From Sulfurimonas sp. (GTDB lineage: Bacteria; Campylobacterota; Campylobacteria; Campylobacterales; Sulfurimonadaceae): a DNA stretch of 64,000 bases. The translations under genes and the position numbers were made by a program. A model generated the notes under the pieces. It did no database searches, was not told where the DNA came from, and saw only the letters and a program-made list of their open reading frames with translations. The stretch spans positions 124,001-188,000 of the forward strand of contig JAABQD010000001.1 in NCBI GenBank assembly GCA_011391635.1. The letters are read 5' to 3'. Positions within the stretch are counted from its first letter, which is position 1; the number at the start of each line of letters is the position of its first letter. This document shows, one piece after another, positions 29,274 through 38,664 of the stretch.

Positions 29274-30389
29274 ATGAGAACATTGCTAGAAAAATTTTAC
29301 AAAACAGATATTTCTGTTGAAAAGTTTCATTATAGAAAAGTATTTCTTGAAGAACCCATTTATGATTTAGATGTTTCTAATAAAAGCAAGACAATCCTCT
29401 CTGCAAAAAGTTATCAAATCAATGGAATAACACAAAGTGGAAAAACAAAGCTTCTCAAAAACTATCTTCTCTCGCTCAAAAAAAATTCCTATCTTTACAT
29501 CGATTGCAGTGATGTTAGAATAGAAATCGATAAACTAAACAAAACACTTGCAAATTTTTGTGTAGAAAATAAAATAGAAACTTTAGTTCTTGATAACTAC
29601 ACGGATGCTATTGAATTTGTCACAGTTAGCCAACTTCTTATTGCTTCACAAAATCATTTTCCTATTGATTCCTTGGAGTCTATTTGGCTCTATCCTTTAG
29701 ATTATGAAGAATTTTTGGCACATGAACATAAGTATGATTCCACTGCACTCAATCATTTTTTTGAATTGGGAGGCTTTGCATCTATGCACAAAATTTATTC
29801 TGATGAGAGAACACTCTACATACAAAAAACACTTCAATATGCTCTCGATGAAATTGAGTTTGATATCTTATGCTTTTGTGCCAAAATGATGTCACAAAAA
29901 ATTTCCCCTTTCACTATATATGAAAGACTCAAAAACAGTAGAAAGATATCAAAAGACAAACTCTATAAATCATATGAAAATTTGGTTGAAAAAAAATATA
30001 TTCACTTATTAGAAAAATTCAATTATCCTAAAGCAACCAAAAAAATTTATCTTTGCGATATTTCTCTCAGAAATGCACTGACTATAGAAAAACATTTTGG
30101 GCGACTTTTTGAAAATATGATATATCTTGAACTTTTAAAATCAAATCAGATTTGCTTTTATGCGGATTTGATTGATTTTTATCTTCCACATGCCGAAGAG
30201 GTCATTCTTTGTATGCCATTTGCCGATGAGAGAGCTTTATTTAAAAAAATAGAACAAATCGAAGCTTTTCTTTTTAGCTATCAAATCAAAAAAATCACTG
30301 CTATCACTATGAACCGTGAAGGACAAGTTTCTCATCCACTTTCAAAAGTAGAATTGATTCCTTTTGATATATGGGCTTTAGGAGATTGA
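29274..30389 (+). CDS. AAA-type ATP-binding protein (DUF4143-like C-terminus)
   Basis: A 371-residue soluble protein with a Walker A motif ([12 protein letters not shown], about residues 60-71), a likely Walker B/strand region ([14 protein letters not shown]) and a C-terminal half including [14 protein letters not shown], typical of the AAA_14/DUF4143 ATPases. The physiological role is unknown. It is transcribed divergently from rpsJ, with GGAGAG before the ATG. A word variant lies at 30184-30195. Confidence 0.7.
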   Translation: MRTLLEKFYKTDISVEKFHYRKVFLEEPIYDLDVSNKSKTILSAKSYQINGITQSGKTKLLKNYLLSLKKNSYLYIDCSDVRIEIDKLNKTLANFCVENKIETLVLDNYTDAIEFVTVSQLLIASQNHFPIDSLESIWLYPLDYEEFLAHEHKYDSTALNHFFELGGFASMHKIYSDERTLYIQKTLQYALDEIEFDILCFCAKMMSQKISPFTIYERLKNSRKISKDKLYKSYENLVEKKYIHLLEKFNYPKATKKIYLCDISLRNALTIEKHFGRLFENMIYLELLKSNQICFYADLIDFYLPHAEEVILCMPFADERALFKKIEQIEAFLFSYQIKKITAITMNREGQVSHPLSKVELIPFDIWALGD

Positions 30390-30469
30390 TTAAAAACAAC
30401 TCAAAACTGATACCAAAAAGAGAACATTTTTTGCTACAATTGCCAAAATACCCAAAAAAGGTCTTACTC

Positions 30470-31777
30470 ATGTTTTTTTCAAACAAAAACGATACGCATA
30501 AAACCAAAGAGCTAGAAGATAAAGTAGCATCTCTTGAACAAGAGCTCAGCTTTTACAAAGAAGTTGCAACTTTTTCTCAAGAGGAGATGCTAGTTGTACT
30601 CGATATGCATGGAGGTTTGCTTTTCCAAAATGAAAAAGCTTCGACAACTATAGAAGACCCACATGCACTTTTTGCAGAACTCAAAAAGGGAAATGCTATT
30701 ATTGAGCTAAATCATTGTAGTGGTAAAGTCGTCTCTCGTAGAACAAAAGATGGTGCAACGCTCTATCGAATCACAAAAACAGATATGCGTGATACTCGCG
30801 ATAGCGATATTTTAAGTCTGCATCAAAATGCTATTACTGTTGCTCTTTCAGATACGCAAAAAACATTTGCACAGATGCTTGATGAGCTAAAGGTGATGAA
30901 AAGTGAATCAACTGCAATTGCAGAAGAGTCTAAAGAGGGTCTATTGCTCATCAAAGAGTCTGCACATGCCATGGATTTACTCAGCCAAAATATGGAAGAG
31001 AATATGCAAGGAATGCACTCTCTCAACCAAAGAAGTGGTGAAATTTCCACAGTTATTGCTCTTATTCAAGGGATTGCGGACCAAACAAATCTTCTTGCCC
31101 TCAACGCTGCAATTGAAGCAGCAAGAGCTGGGGAACATGGAAGAGGTTTTGCTGTTGTTGCCGATGAAGTACGCAAACTTGCAGAAAAAACAGGAACAGC
31201 GACGAAAGATATCTCTTTGGTTGTCAAAGCTATGCAACAAGAGACCGACCAAGCACAAACAAATACAAGCGAGGTCAATGATATCGTTGTCTCAACCAAA
31301 GAAAAAATAGAAGATTTAAATATCAAAATCAAATCTTTTGAAGAGAATGCTTCTCGTAGCCAATATGAAGTAGAGCATATCAGCGATAAAATTTTTGCCT
31401 CTCTTGCAAAAATAGACCATGTGATTTTTAAACATAATGTCTATGCACTCATCTTTGGTGAGAAAAACAGCTTTAAAGCGACTTCACACCATGAGTGTCG
31501 TTTAGGGCAGTGGTATAGCAATGGCGTAGGCAAAGAGAACTTCTCAACGATGCCATCCTATCCAAAACTTGATGTTCCACATGCCATAGTACATGAACAA
31601 GCAAACCTACTTGCAAATGAGTGTGGAAGTGACAAAGTGTTATGCTCAAAAGATATTATCGAAAAACGCATTCATGCTATCGAACATGCAAGTGCAGATG
31701 TATTTAAATATCTCGATGAACTTGTAGAACAAAGAGCCCATGAGACTATGCACAAAGCTGTAAAAAATTTATTTTAA
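30470..31777 (+). CDS. Soluble CZB-domain chemoreceptor (TlpD-like)
   Basis: A 435-residue protein without membrane segments. An N-terminal coiled coil and short PAS-like stretch are followed by the MCP signalling hairpin ([21 protein letters not shown]) and a C-terminal CZB domain with the expected zinc ligands ([20 protein letters not shown]). CZB receptors respond to zinc or to oxidants such as hypochlorite; TlpD of Helicobacter is the closest known type. The start at 30470 is preferred to an in-frame ATG at 30371 that overlaps the ATPase gene. Confidence 0.9.
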   Translation: MFFSNKNDTHKTKELEDKVASLEQELSFYKEVATFSQEEMLVVLDMHGGLLFQNEKASTTIEDPHALFAELKKGNAIIELNHCSGKVVSRRTKDGATLYRITKTDMRDTRDSDILSLHQNAITVALSDTQKTFAQMLDELKVMKSESTAIAEESKEGLLLIKESAHAMDLLSQNMEENMQGMHSLNQRSGEISTVIALIQGIADQTNLLALNAAIEAARAGEHGRGFAVVADEVRKLAEKTGTATKDISLVVKAMQQETDQAQTNTSEVNDIVVSTKEKIEDLNIKIKSFEENASRSQYEVEHISDKIFASLAKIDHVIFKHNVYALIFGEKNSFKATSHHECRLGQWYSNGVGKENFSTMPSYPKLDVPHAIVHEQANLLANECGSDKVLCSKDIIEKRIHAIEHASADVFKYLDELVEQRAHETMHKAVKNLF

Positions 31778-31798
31778 ATCTAATTCAGGAGCAAACCA

Positions 31799-32173
31799 AT
31801 GAGCCAAGCACAAAAAACCATAGTGATTATAGATGATGAGAATGATATTTTAGTTATGCTTGAGAAATATCTTACGCGTGAAGGTGGATACAGAGTTCAA
31901 ACTTTTAGCAATCCCGTAACAGCCCTCTCCTCTCTTCCTAGAGAAACCGATTTGGTTCTTTTGGATATTATGATGCCACAAATGAATGGTCTGGATGTAC
32001 TTCCAAAACTTATCGAAAAAAATCCAACAACCAAAGTGCTTATGATGACTGCCTACTCTACACTTGACAAAGTTCTCAATGCACACCGATATGGTGCGAC
32101 TGATTATGTAATGAAACCTTTCTCATCACTCGATGCACTTAGTAAAAAAATTCAAGAAGTTTTAGCAAAATAA
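31799..32173 (+). CDS. CheY-like response regulator
   Basis: A single receiver domain of 124 residues: acidic pair IIDDEND, phosphoacceptor D56 in LLDIMMP, the T/S in MMTAYS and lysine in MKPFSS. It has no output domain. AGGAG precedes the ATG. It is followed after 3 bases by the hybrid kinase, a probable partner. Confidence 0.9.
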   Translation: MSQAQKTIVIIDDENDILVMLEKYLTREGGYRVQTFSNPVTALSSLPRETDLVLLDIMMPQMNGLDVLPKLIEKNPTTKVLMMTAYSTLDKVLNAHRYGATDYVMKPFSSLDALSKKIQEVLAK

Positions 32174-32176
32174 GAG

Positions 32177-33769
32177 ATGAATGCCCAAGAGATATCGATC
32201 CTTTTTGTTGAAGATAACGAAGAAGTTAGAGTAGAACTCTCTAACTTCTTAAACAAACAATCTTTTAAAAATGTATATATCGCTGTCAATGGCAAAGAGG
32301 GATTAGAAAAGTATAAAATCCACAAACCAGACATTGTTCTCACCGATCTCACGATGCCCAATATGAATGGTCTTGAGATGTCAAGTGTCATAAAATCTCT
32401 CAATATTGATACACCCATTCTCCTTATCACTTCCCATTTTGAAAAAGAAGTAACAGAATCCGCCGTAGATATCGGGATTGACGCCTATCTTTTTAAGCCT
32501 ATTTCCCTCACTCGATTAGAAATTATTTTGGAAAAATATATCGAACGCATCTTAATGCAAAGACAACTAAAAAAAGAGCAGAAGCTTTTAGAAGAGTACA
32601 AAGGTGCTATCGATGTCAGTGCTGCTGTTACAAAAACAGATGTTCATGGTATCATCACTTATGTCAATGACTCCTTTTGTGAAATGTCTGGCTACCCCAG
32701 AGAAGAACTCATTGGGCAGAGACACAATATTGTCAGACATCCTGACACACCCAAAGCTGTTTATTTGGAGATGTGGAAAACTATATCTCAAAAAAAAGTG
32801 TGGCGAGGCAGAATCAAGAATCGTAAAAAAGATGGGCAAACCTACAGTGAATACTCTGTCATTATCCCTATTGTAAATGAAAATGATACGATTGAAGAGT
32901 ATATCGCACTCCGACAAGATATCACAGACCTCTTTTATCAAGAAGAGTATCTCAAAAAACGCATCGATGATGAAGTCCGCAAGAATCTTCAGTTCCATAA
33001 AGAGCGAGAAGAGGAGAGACTCCTTGAAGAGAAATTTTCCACTATCGGAAAAATGGCGGCAGGAATTACGCATGAGATAAATACGCCTCTTACTTATGTG
33101 CGAGGCAACCTAGAGATGATGATGCAAGATATCAACATGCTTGATGATTCCACCAAACAGAAAAAATATCTCCAAGAGGATTCCAAAACTATCTTTGATG
33201 GCGTCAATAGGATTGCCTCTATTGTCGAATCTATGAGAGAAATGGCATCTCAAACTAAAGAACTTCCACATGCCAGTAATATTTATGCTTGTCTCATTAC
33301 TGCTCTCACACTTGCTTACAACAAAGCCAAACAGATTTCAGAGATACAAGTGCAAAATGAGATATTCAAAATCGGAATGAATAAAAAAAAATACAACTTT
33401 AGAGCCATTGTTCAGAAGCAGAGAATTGAACAAGTTTTTATCATCATTATCAACAATGCTCTCGACTCGCTCAAACACAGAGAAGATTTTAATGATAGAC
33501 TACTTACTATCACACTTGAAAACGAAGATGATTCTATCGTCGTACGCATACAAGATAATGGTGGCGGAATCGATGAGGAGATCTTACCCAAAATTTTTGA
33601 CCCTTTCCAAAGTAACAAAGAGGAGGGTGGAATGGGCATTGGTCTCAATGTTGCCAAACGGATTATAGATGATCATGGCGGAAAAATCATTCCTTCCAAC
33701 TCCAATAATGGTGCCCTTTTTGAAGTTTATATTCCAAAAAATAACCAAAAATTGAATAAAGATTTATAA
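32177..33769 (+). CDS. Receiver-PAS-histidine kinase hybrid
   Basis: A 530-residue cytoplasmic protein. An N-terminal receiver (VEDNEEVR, D57 in TDLTMPNMNG, LFKPIS) is followed by a PAS domain (about residues 145-260) with the Aer-type motif [21 protein letters not shown], a phosphoacceptor region with H299 in ITHEINTPLTY, and a HATPase domain (NNALDS, DNGGGID, GGMGIGLNVAK). No transmembrane segment. Such sensors respond to internal redox or to another kinase through the receiver. Confidence 0.9.
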   Translation: MNAQEISILFVEDNEEVRVELSNFLNKQSFKNVYIAVNGKEGLEKYKIHKPDIVLTDLTMPNMNGLEMSSVIKSLNIDTPILLITSHFEKEVTESAVDIGIDAYLFKPISLTRLEIILEKYIERILMQRQLKKEQKLLEEYKGAIDVSAAVTKTDVHGIITYVNDSFCEMSGYPREELIGQRHNIVRHPDTPKAVYLEMWKTISQKKVWRGRIKNRKKDGQTYSEYSVIIPIVNENDTIEEYIALRQDITDLFYQEEYLKKRIDDEVRKNLQFHKEREEERLLEEKFSTIGKMAAGITHEINTPLTYVRGNLEMMMQDINMLDDSTKQKKYLQEDSKTIFDGVNRIASIVESMREMASQTKELPHASNIYACLITALTLAYNKAKQISEIQVQNEIFKIGMNKKKYNFRAIVQKQRIEQVFIIIINNALDSLKHREDFNDRLLTITLENEDDSIVVRIQDNGGGIDEEILPKIFDPFQSNKEEGGMGIGLNVAKRIIDDHGGKIIPSNSNNGALFEVYIPKNNQKLNKDL

Positions 33770-34318
33770 ATGCTCTGTGGGATAGATGAAGCAGGACGCG
33801 GACCAATCGCAGGAGATTTAGTCATCGCTGGTTGTATTCTCCACATGCCAATCAATGGCTTAAACGACTCCAAAAAACTGAGCGAAAAAAAACGAGAAGC
33901 ACTCTATGAACAAATCATCCAAAGTGCAGAGTACCACATCGTAGAGTTTTCTCCCCAAGATATAGACACACTCGGTATCTCCACATGCCTCAAACGAGGA
34001 CTTCAAGAAATTATGCAGACCTTGGCATGTGGAGAGTATCTTTTCGATGGAAATACTTCCTTTGGTATAAAAAACCTCCAAACCATGATACAGGCAGATG
34101 GCAAAGTACCAGAAGTAAGTGCTGCTTCCATTTTAGCAAAAGTTACCCATGATAGAAATATCCTCAAATGGGCAAAAATATATCCCGAATATGGATTTGA
34201 AAAACACAAAGGGTATGGCACAGCTTGGCATGTGGAAATGATTGCTCAGCATGGATATTGTGAAATTCATAGAAAAAGTTTTAAGCTCAAATCCCTTGCA
34301 ACACCCTCTCTTTTTTAA
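33770..34318 (+). CDS. rnhB: Ribonuclease HII
   Basis: Cleaves the RNA strand of RNA-DNA hybrids and embedded ribonucleotides. The motifs GIDEAGRGPIAGDLV (Asp, Glu), DSKKLSEKKRE and ASILAKVTHDR carry the catalytic acids. The ATG directly abuts the kinase stop codon. Four copies of the dispersed word lie in its 549 bases (33841, 33981, 34024, 34227). Confidence 0.95.
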   Translation: MLCGIDEAGRGPIAGDLVIAGCILHMPINGLNDSKKLSEKKREALYEQIIQSAEYHIVEFSPQDIDTLGISTCLKRGLQEIMQTLACGEYLFDGNTSFGIKNLQTMIQADGKVPEVSAASILAKVTHDRNILKWAKIYPEYGFEKHKGYGTAWHVEMIAQHGYCEIHRKSFKLKSLATPSLF

Positions 34319-34331
34319 ACAAATTTTGTGT

Positions 34332-34337
34332 TATACT
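34332..34337 (+). promoter_or_regulatory. Possible -10 element of the ferritin-like gene
   Basis: TATACT, 30 bases before the start codon, with no good -35 box. Confidence 0.35.
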
Positions 34338-34366
34338 GAACTCCATTCAACTATTAGGAGTTTACT

Positions 34367-34882
34367 ATGGCTGTTCGTGGAAATTCGATTATCAAAGGTA
34401 TCGAAATTAGTGAGATTATCAACCTTTTAAACAAAGCTTATGCAGATGAGTGGTTGGCATATTACCAATACTTCATCGAATCCAAAGTAACAAAAGGGAT
34501 TATGAAAGATGCGGTTGTAGCAGAACTTACTCTCCATGCAGCGGATGAACTCAGACATGCGACAATGGTTGCAGATAGAATTATTCAGCTCGGTGGCACA
34601 CCTCTGCTCAACCCGCAAGAGTGGTTCAAACAGACAAATTGTGGTTACGACGCACCTACAAACTTTGATGTTGTAGCGATTTTACAAGATTCTATCAAAG
34701 GCGAACAGTGTGCGATTAGCACTTATTCAAGCATCGCTGACATTTTAAAAGACAAAGATATTATCACGTACAATATGGTTTCTCAGATTTTAGCGGATGA
34801 AGTAGAACATGAAGAGGATTTGCAATCTCTGCATGATGATATTTCAGAGTTTGTTGATGATTTGAAAAAATCGATGCAATAA
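34367..34882 (+). CDS. Dps-like ferritin (DPSL/thioferritin type)
   Basis: A 171-residue four-helix ferritin-like protein. Bacterioferritin-type di-iron ligands are visible as E28, E61/H64 (DELRH), E113 and E145/H148 (DEVEHEE). Two cysteines, C92 and C115, lie beside the metal ligands, as in the Dps-like thioferritins that form cages and detoxify peroxide with iron. TAGGAG precedes the ATG. A simple bacterioferritin is the alternative. Confidence 0.75.
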   Translation: MAVRGNSIIKGIEISEIINLLNKAYADEWLAYYQYFIESKVTKGIMKDAVVAELTLHAADELRHATMVADRIIQLGGTPLLNPQEWFKQTNCGYDAPTNFDVVAILQDSIKGEQCAISTYSSIADILKDKDIITYNMVSQILADEVEHEEDLQSLHDDISEFVDDLKKSMQ

Positions 34883-34933
34883 ATGCATCTGCGACTCAAT
34901 CGCACTTAAGGAAAAATCGCTAAAATTTCGCTT

Positions 34934-35203
34934 ATGAAATGGAAGCTCTTTTTATCTCTACTCTTTAGTATCTCTACGATTTTTACTGCTCTGCACGAAG
35001 TGGAGCATGTAAAACATCACGACAGTTCCACATGCCAGATTTGTATCGTCGATGACCACTCAGTCTCAGCGGACATTGTAGAGAACACTCAAGAAAACAA
35101 CCGCATAACTTTTGAAGCAATACAACTCCAAACAAATCAAATTCAAATTCCACATGCCAAGAAACATACAAATCATTCAAACGCCCCTCCCATTTTTTCC
35201 TAA
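34934..35203 (+). CDS. Small secreted His/Cys protein at head of metal uptake operon
   Basis: An 89-residue protein with a signal peptide (about residues 1-19), then HEVEHVKHHDSSTCQIC and a His-rich tail (KKHTNHSNAPP). The H and CxxC clusters suggest metal binding in the periplasm. It resembles DUF2946-like proteins in size and layout, but I cannot name the family. Two word copies (35028, 35150) fall within it. Its ATG lacks a strong ribosome site. Confidence 0.6.
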   Translation: MKWKLFLSLLFSISTIFTALHEVEHVKHHDSSTCQICIVDDHSVSADIVENTQENNRITFEAIQLQTNQIQIPHAKKHTNHSNAPPIFS

Positions 35204-35251
35204 AAATCAATAAAAAACTTTACAAACAAAAATAAATTATTTAGGATACCT

Positions 35252-36526
35252 ATGAAAAAATTACTCTTATCGACTGCACTCTGTGCAACATTAGTTTACG
35301 CGGCGGATGTTCTCCCTGTTGAAAAAAGAAGTTTTGAGCAATCAAAATATATACCTGATATCTCGTTAATTGTGGATGCTTCTTATGTAAGCAGAAGTGG
35401 CGACCAAGATGCAATACCACATTATGAACTTCCATCCATTGCACACGCTCTTTTAGGTTCACACTCACATGATGGTACAACACACTCAACTTACAACGCA
35501 AATGATGGTTTCAACCTCAACTACGGGGAGCTGGTTTTATCAAGTTCAGTTGACCCGCTTTTCAATATGGAAGGTGTTTTTCACCTCTCTGAACATGGCT
35601 TTGAGATAGAAGAGGCTTTTTTTACATCTAATGTTCTTGGAAATGGTTTGAGACTCAAAGGCGGAAAGTTTAACTCAAACTTCGGCTACCTCAACGAGCA
35701 ACACCACCACGCATGGGATTTTGCAGATATGCCACTTGTCTATGAAGCATTTTTAGGAATGCACGGCATAAATGAAAAAGGGGCACAGCTTCAATGGGTA
35801 GCACCGACAAAAACTTATTTGATGGCAGGTATCGAAGTGATGCAAGGCGAAAATGAGCAGATGTTTGGCAATGAAACTATCGGTGACCCAGAAGTGACTA
35901 CAATCGCCAAAAGAGCAGATGCACCCTCACTCTTTATAGGTTATGTAAAAACATCTGTGGATATCGATAAAACAACTGTTTTAGGAGGTCTCTCATTCGC
36001 AAAAGGGGCTTCGAGAATTGACCATAGCAGTGATGATGAAAATCCACATGCTTTCAGCGGAGACAGCACACTTTATGGAGCGGATTTAGTGGTGAAACAC
36101 TTTTTTGATTCCTACAGCTTTTTGTCACTTCAGAGTGAATATCTTTCCCGAAAAATGGATGGAGAGCAATTTTCTTCGATTGATTTGACCGTCATTCCTT
36201 ACACATATAACACGATTGCAATGACAAAAGAGCAGAGTGGATTTTATTCTCAGCTCGTTTACGCATACGATAAAAATTGGCGAACAGGTGTCAGATATGA
36301 TGCGATTACACAAAACGATGTGAGCGTGGCTTCTGCTTTTGCTCCTACTGACATGCACAAATACACACTTATGGCAGAATACTACACAAGTGAATTTGCA
36401 AGATTTAGACTCCAATACGACCGTAACGAAGCTCTCTACAATGAAGATGCTCAAAAACAGAGTATAGATACGCTTATTTTTCAAGTAAATATCTCTATCG
36501 GTGCACATGCCGCACATAGTTTTTAA
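35252..36526 (+). CDS. Outer membrane beta-barrel protein, probable metal-uptake porin
   Basis: A 424-residue secreted protein with signal peptide MKKLLLSTALCATLVYAA and alternating hydrophobic strands ending in an aromatic residue (AHAAHSF), as in outer membrane barrels. Histidine-rich loops (GSHSHDGTTH, NEQHHHAWDF) are notable. No TonB box or plug is evident, so a porin is more likely than a TonB receptor. Position ahead of the znuA/znuB-like genes suggests zinc passage across the outer membrane; this is inferred. Confidence 0.65.
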   Translation: MKKLLLSTALCATLVYAADVLPVEKRSFEQSKYIPDISLIVDASYVSRSGDQDAIPHYELPSIAHALLGSHSHDGTTHSTYNANDGFNLNYGELVLSSSVDPLFNMEGVFHLSEHGFEIEEAFFTSNVLGNGLRLKGGKFNSNFGYLNEQHHHAWDFADMPLVYEAFLGMHGINEKGAQLQWVAPTKTYLMAGIEVMQGENEQMFGNETIGDPEVTTIAKRADAPSLFIGYVKTSVDIDKTTVLGGLSFAKGASRIDHSSDDENPHAFSGDSTLYGADLVVKHFFDSYSFLSLQSEYLSRKMDGEQFSSIDLTVIPYTYNTIAMTKEQSGFYSQLVYAYDKNWRTGVRYDAITQNDVSVASAFAPTDMHKYTLMAEYYTSEFARFRLQYDRNEALYNEDAQKQSIDTLIFQVNISIGAHAAHSF

Positions 36527-36535
36527 AAAAAACAT

Positions 36536-36563
36536 TTCCACATGCCAAGCTTGGCATGTGGAA
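36536..36563. terminator. 28-base perfect palindrome from two copies of the dispersed word
   Basis: TTCCACATGCCAAG followed at once by its exact complement (CTTGGCATGTGGAA), centred on AAGCTT. It lies 9 bases after the outer membrane protein stop and 22 before znuA. It could attenuate transcription inside the operon; no U-run follows. Confidence 0.6.
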
Positions 36564-36585
36564 CATCTTAGCACAAGGCAAACGA

Positions 36586-37461
36586 ATGAACAAATTTTTA
36601 CTTTTTTTACTCCTACAACTTACGCTCTTTGCAAATATCACTGTCGCTGTGAGTTACCCTTATATCGGTGCGATTACAAAAAGTATCGGTGCGGAACATG
36701 TTGCTATTCTTGTTTTAGCAGAGGGCAACTGGGACCCACATTTTGTGGTACCCAAACCTTCGCTTATCACAAAGATGAGAAATGCCGATGCACTCATTAT
36801 CAACGGTGGACAGCTGGAAATTGGCTGGTTGCCTCCACTCATCAACCGTGCAGGAAATCCAAAAACAGATCCACATGCCAACACTTTTTTAGATCTCTCT
36901 CATCACATTGAGATGATTTTAAAACCATCAAGCGTGGATCGTTCTCTTGGAGATATTCACCCTGATGGCAATCCGCACATCCACCTCGACCCTAACAATA
37001 TTTTACTCCTAGCTTCTAGCATCAAAGAGTTTTTAATCTCACTCGATGGCATACACAAAGAGGAGTACGAAAAAAATTACGCACAATTTTCTCTCATGTG
37101 GAAAGAGAAGATTGGCATGTGGAAAACAAAAATGGCAGATAAAAACGGACTCAAAGTGATACAGTTTCATGATAACCTCGCTTACTTCAACAAAGCCTAC
37201 GGATTACAAAGCATCGCCACGATTGAGCCACTTCCTGGAATTCCTCCAAGTTCCAAACATACACTCGAACTTATAGAGCTTATAAAAAAAGAGAATCCTA
37301 GCTACATTTTGCATGATGTCTATCACAACACAAAAACTGCTGAGTTTATTGCCCAAAAAAGTGGGATAAAAATTATCACCATGCCACATGATATCGGGGC
37401 AACGGAGAGTGCAACAGATTTAGTTTCACTCTTTGATTCGCTTATCGGTGCTTTGCAATGA
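36586..37461 (+). CDS. znuA: Zinc/manganese ABC transporter substrate-binding protein
   Basis: Periplasmic metal-binding protein of cluster A-I, 292 residues with signal peptide (MNKFLLFLLLQLTLFA). Metal-ligand histidines are in NWDPHFVVPKPS, GNPHIHLDPNN and FHDNLAYF; a C-terminal acid lies in HDIGATES. ZnuA usually has a long His/Asp loop; here it is short, so manganese or iron cannot be excluded. The start at 36586 is chosen over 36556, which precedes the signal peptide and lies in the palindrome. Confidence 0.85.
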   Translation: MNKFLLFLLLQLTLFANITVAVSYPYIGAITKSIGAEHVAILVLAEGNWDPHFVVPKPSLITKMRNADALIINGGQLEIGWLPPLINRAGNPKTDPHANTFLDLSHHIEMILKPSSVDRSLGDIHPDGNPHIHLDPNNILLLASSIKEFLISLDGIHKEEYEKNYAQFSLMWKEKIGMWKTKMADKNGLKVIQFHDNLAYFNKAYGLQSIATIEPLPGIPPSSKHTLELIELIKKENPSYILHDVYHNTKTAEFIAQKSGIKIITMPHDIGATESATDLVSLFDSLIGALQ

Positions 37462-38198
37462 TAGATATTTTACTCACACCCATTCTCTTAGTAATTATTT
37501 TAGTCATAATTCACGCATGGTTTGGAATCAGGATTTTGCAAAAAGGGATTATTTTTACCGACCTTGCCATCGCACAGTTTGCGGCTCTTGGTTCGGCGGT
37601 GAGTCTAGGCTATTTTCATGGCGAATATTTTTACCTCCTGACTCTCTTTTTTGCACTTCTCAGTGCTTTTTTCATAGCAGTTGCGTCTCAAAGAAACATC
37701 AAACTCGAAGCATTTATTGGACTTTTATATGTCTTGGGTGCGAGTGGAATTATGATGGTTTTGGCAAACTCTTCGGAGGGCATGGAGCATTTCAAATCAC
37801 TTTTAGCAACTGATATACTTTTTACACCACTTCGTGATGTAGTCCAAAGTGGAGTCGTTTATGCAACTATCGGTCTGATACTTTGGAAAATGTATCCAAG
37901 AACCAAAGGCTTTACTCGAGAGCTTCTCTTTTTCTCTCTCTTAGCACTCACAGTTACTTCATCCGTACAGTTAGCAGGTGTGTTAGTCGTGTTTGTTTTG
38001 CTCATAGCCCCCGCACTTGTGGCAACTTCCCTCTCATTTGCAAACACACATTTGGTTAGTTTTGTTTTTGGCTGGTTATTTAGCATCACTGCTATCCTTC
38101 TCTCTTATTACTACGATTTGCCCACTGGATATAGCATCGTCTTTTTGGGTGCGTTACTGAGTTCGACTTTGGTTTTGGCGTGTTCAAAAAAGGTTTAA
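37458..38198 (+). CDS. znuB: Zinc/manganese ABC transporter permease
   Basis: A 246-residue membrane protein of the ABC-3 permease family with seven or eight helices and the motif GIIFTDLAIAQFAALGSAV. The ATG overlaps the znuA stop (ATGA). No ATPase gene (znuC) precedes or follows it. Confidence 0.88.
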   Translation: MIDILLTPILLVIILVIIHAWFGIRILQKGIIFTDLAIAQFAALGSAVSLGYFHGEYFYLLTLFFALLSAFFIAVASQRNIKLEAFIGLLYVLGASGIMMVLANSSEGMEHFKSLLATDILFTPLRDVVQSGVVYATIGLILWKMYPRTKGFTRELLFFSLLALTVTSSVQLAGVLVVFVLLIAPALVATSLSFANTHLVSFVFGWLFSITAILLSYYYDLPTGYSIVFLGALLSSTLVLACSKKV

Positions 38199-38202
38199 AG
38201 CT

Positions 38203-38212
38203 CCACATGCCA
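38203..38212. repeat. Dispersed word copy after znuB
   Basis: An intergenic CCACATGCCA copy 4 bases past the znuB stop. The rest of the gap to 38352 shows no other element. Confidence 0.85.
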
Positions 38213-38352
38213 AACGAAGTGAAGCAATGACAAAATGATTTAGTAAGTTCTATACAACAAATGAATTTTGTACTTTTTTGCATCAGTTATATAAAACTGA
38301 GTACAATTTTTTTATGATAAAATTTTGGAACTTATATAAGAGGTTTTAGAAG

Positions 38353-38664
38353 ATGAAATTTCCAAATGAATGGACGCAAAAAGAGTATTTGCAAAACAAG
38401 ATAAAACTTGAAGCACAGGGTGTTAAAATCGTTTTGATTGATACGATTTTATCGCCTATCGAAGGTGCTCGTACAGTTGTTTATAATCCCCATGAGATGA
38501 AAAAATATCCTCGTGGGAGTGTTTTTGTTTTTTACTGCGACAGCGGTAAATCAACACTCCATAGGATTGCAGAATACAGAGAAAAGTTTCCAGAGTATCA
38601 TTGCATTTCACTCAAAGGCGGAAGAGGTTATTGGAGAAAAAATATGAGTATTTTTGATGACTAA
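38353..38664 (+). CDS. Rhodanese-like domain protein
   Basis: A 103-residue single rhodanese fold. The active-site cysteine is in FVFYCDSGKSTLH, and the protein ends SLKGGRGYWRKN as rhodaneses do. Rhodaneses move sulfane sulfur; the acceptor here is unknown. It overlaps the DUF309 gene. Confidence 0.8.
   Translation: MKFPNEWTQKEYLQNKIKLEAQGVKIVLIDTILSPIEGARTVVYNPHEMKKYPRGSVFVFYCDSGKSTLHRIAEYREKFPEYHCISLKGGRGYWRKNMSIFDD

Noticed and set aside
32588-33073. Minus-strand frame of 161 codons
   Set aside because: It overlaps the PAS and kinase regions of a well-supported gene on the plus strand and has no motif or ribosome site.
36125-36911. Long alternative frames (149 and 136 codons) over the barrel and znuA genes
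   Set aside because: Cysteine- and histidine-heavy translations without structure; they overlap well-supported genes and one runs through the palindrome.
34883-38212. The dispersed word as a zinc-repressor (Zur) operator of the metal uptake operon
   Set aside because: The same word occurs in and near unrelated genes such as hisZ, rnhB, trkA and mqnA, mostly inside coding sequence, so a single regulator site is unlikely.
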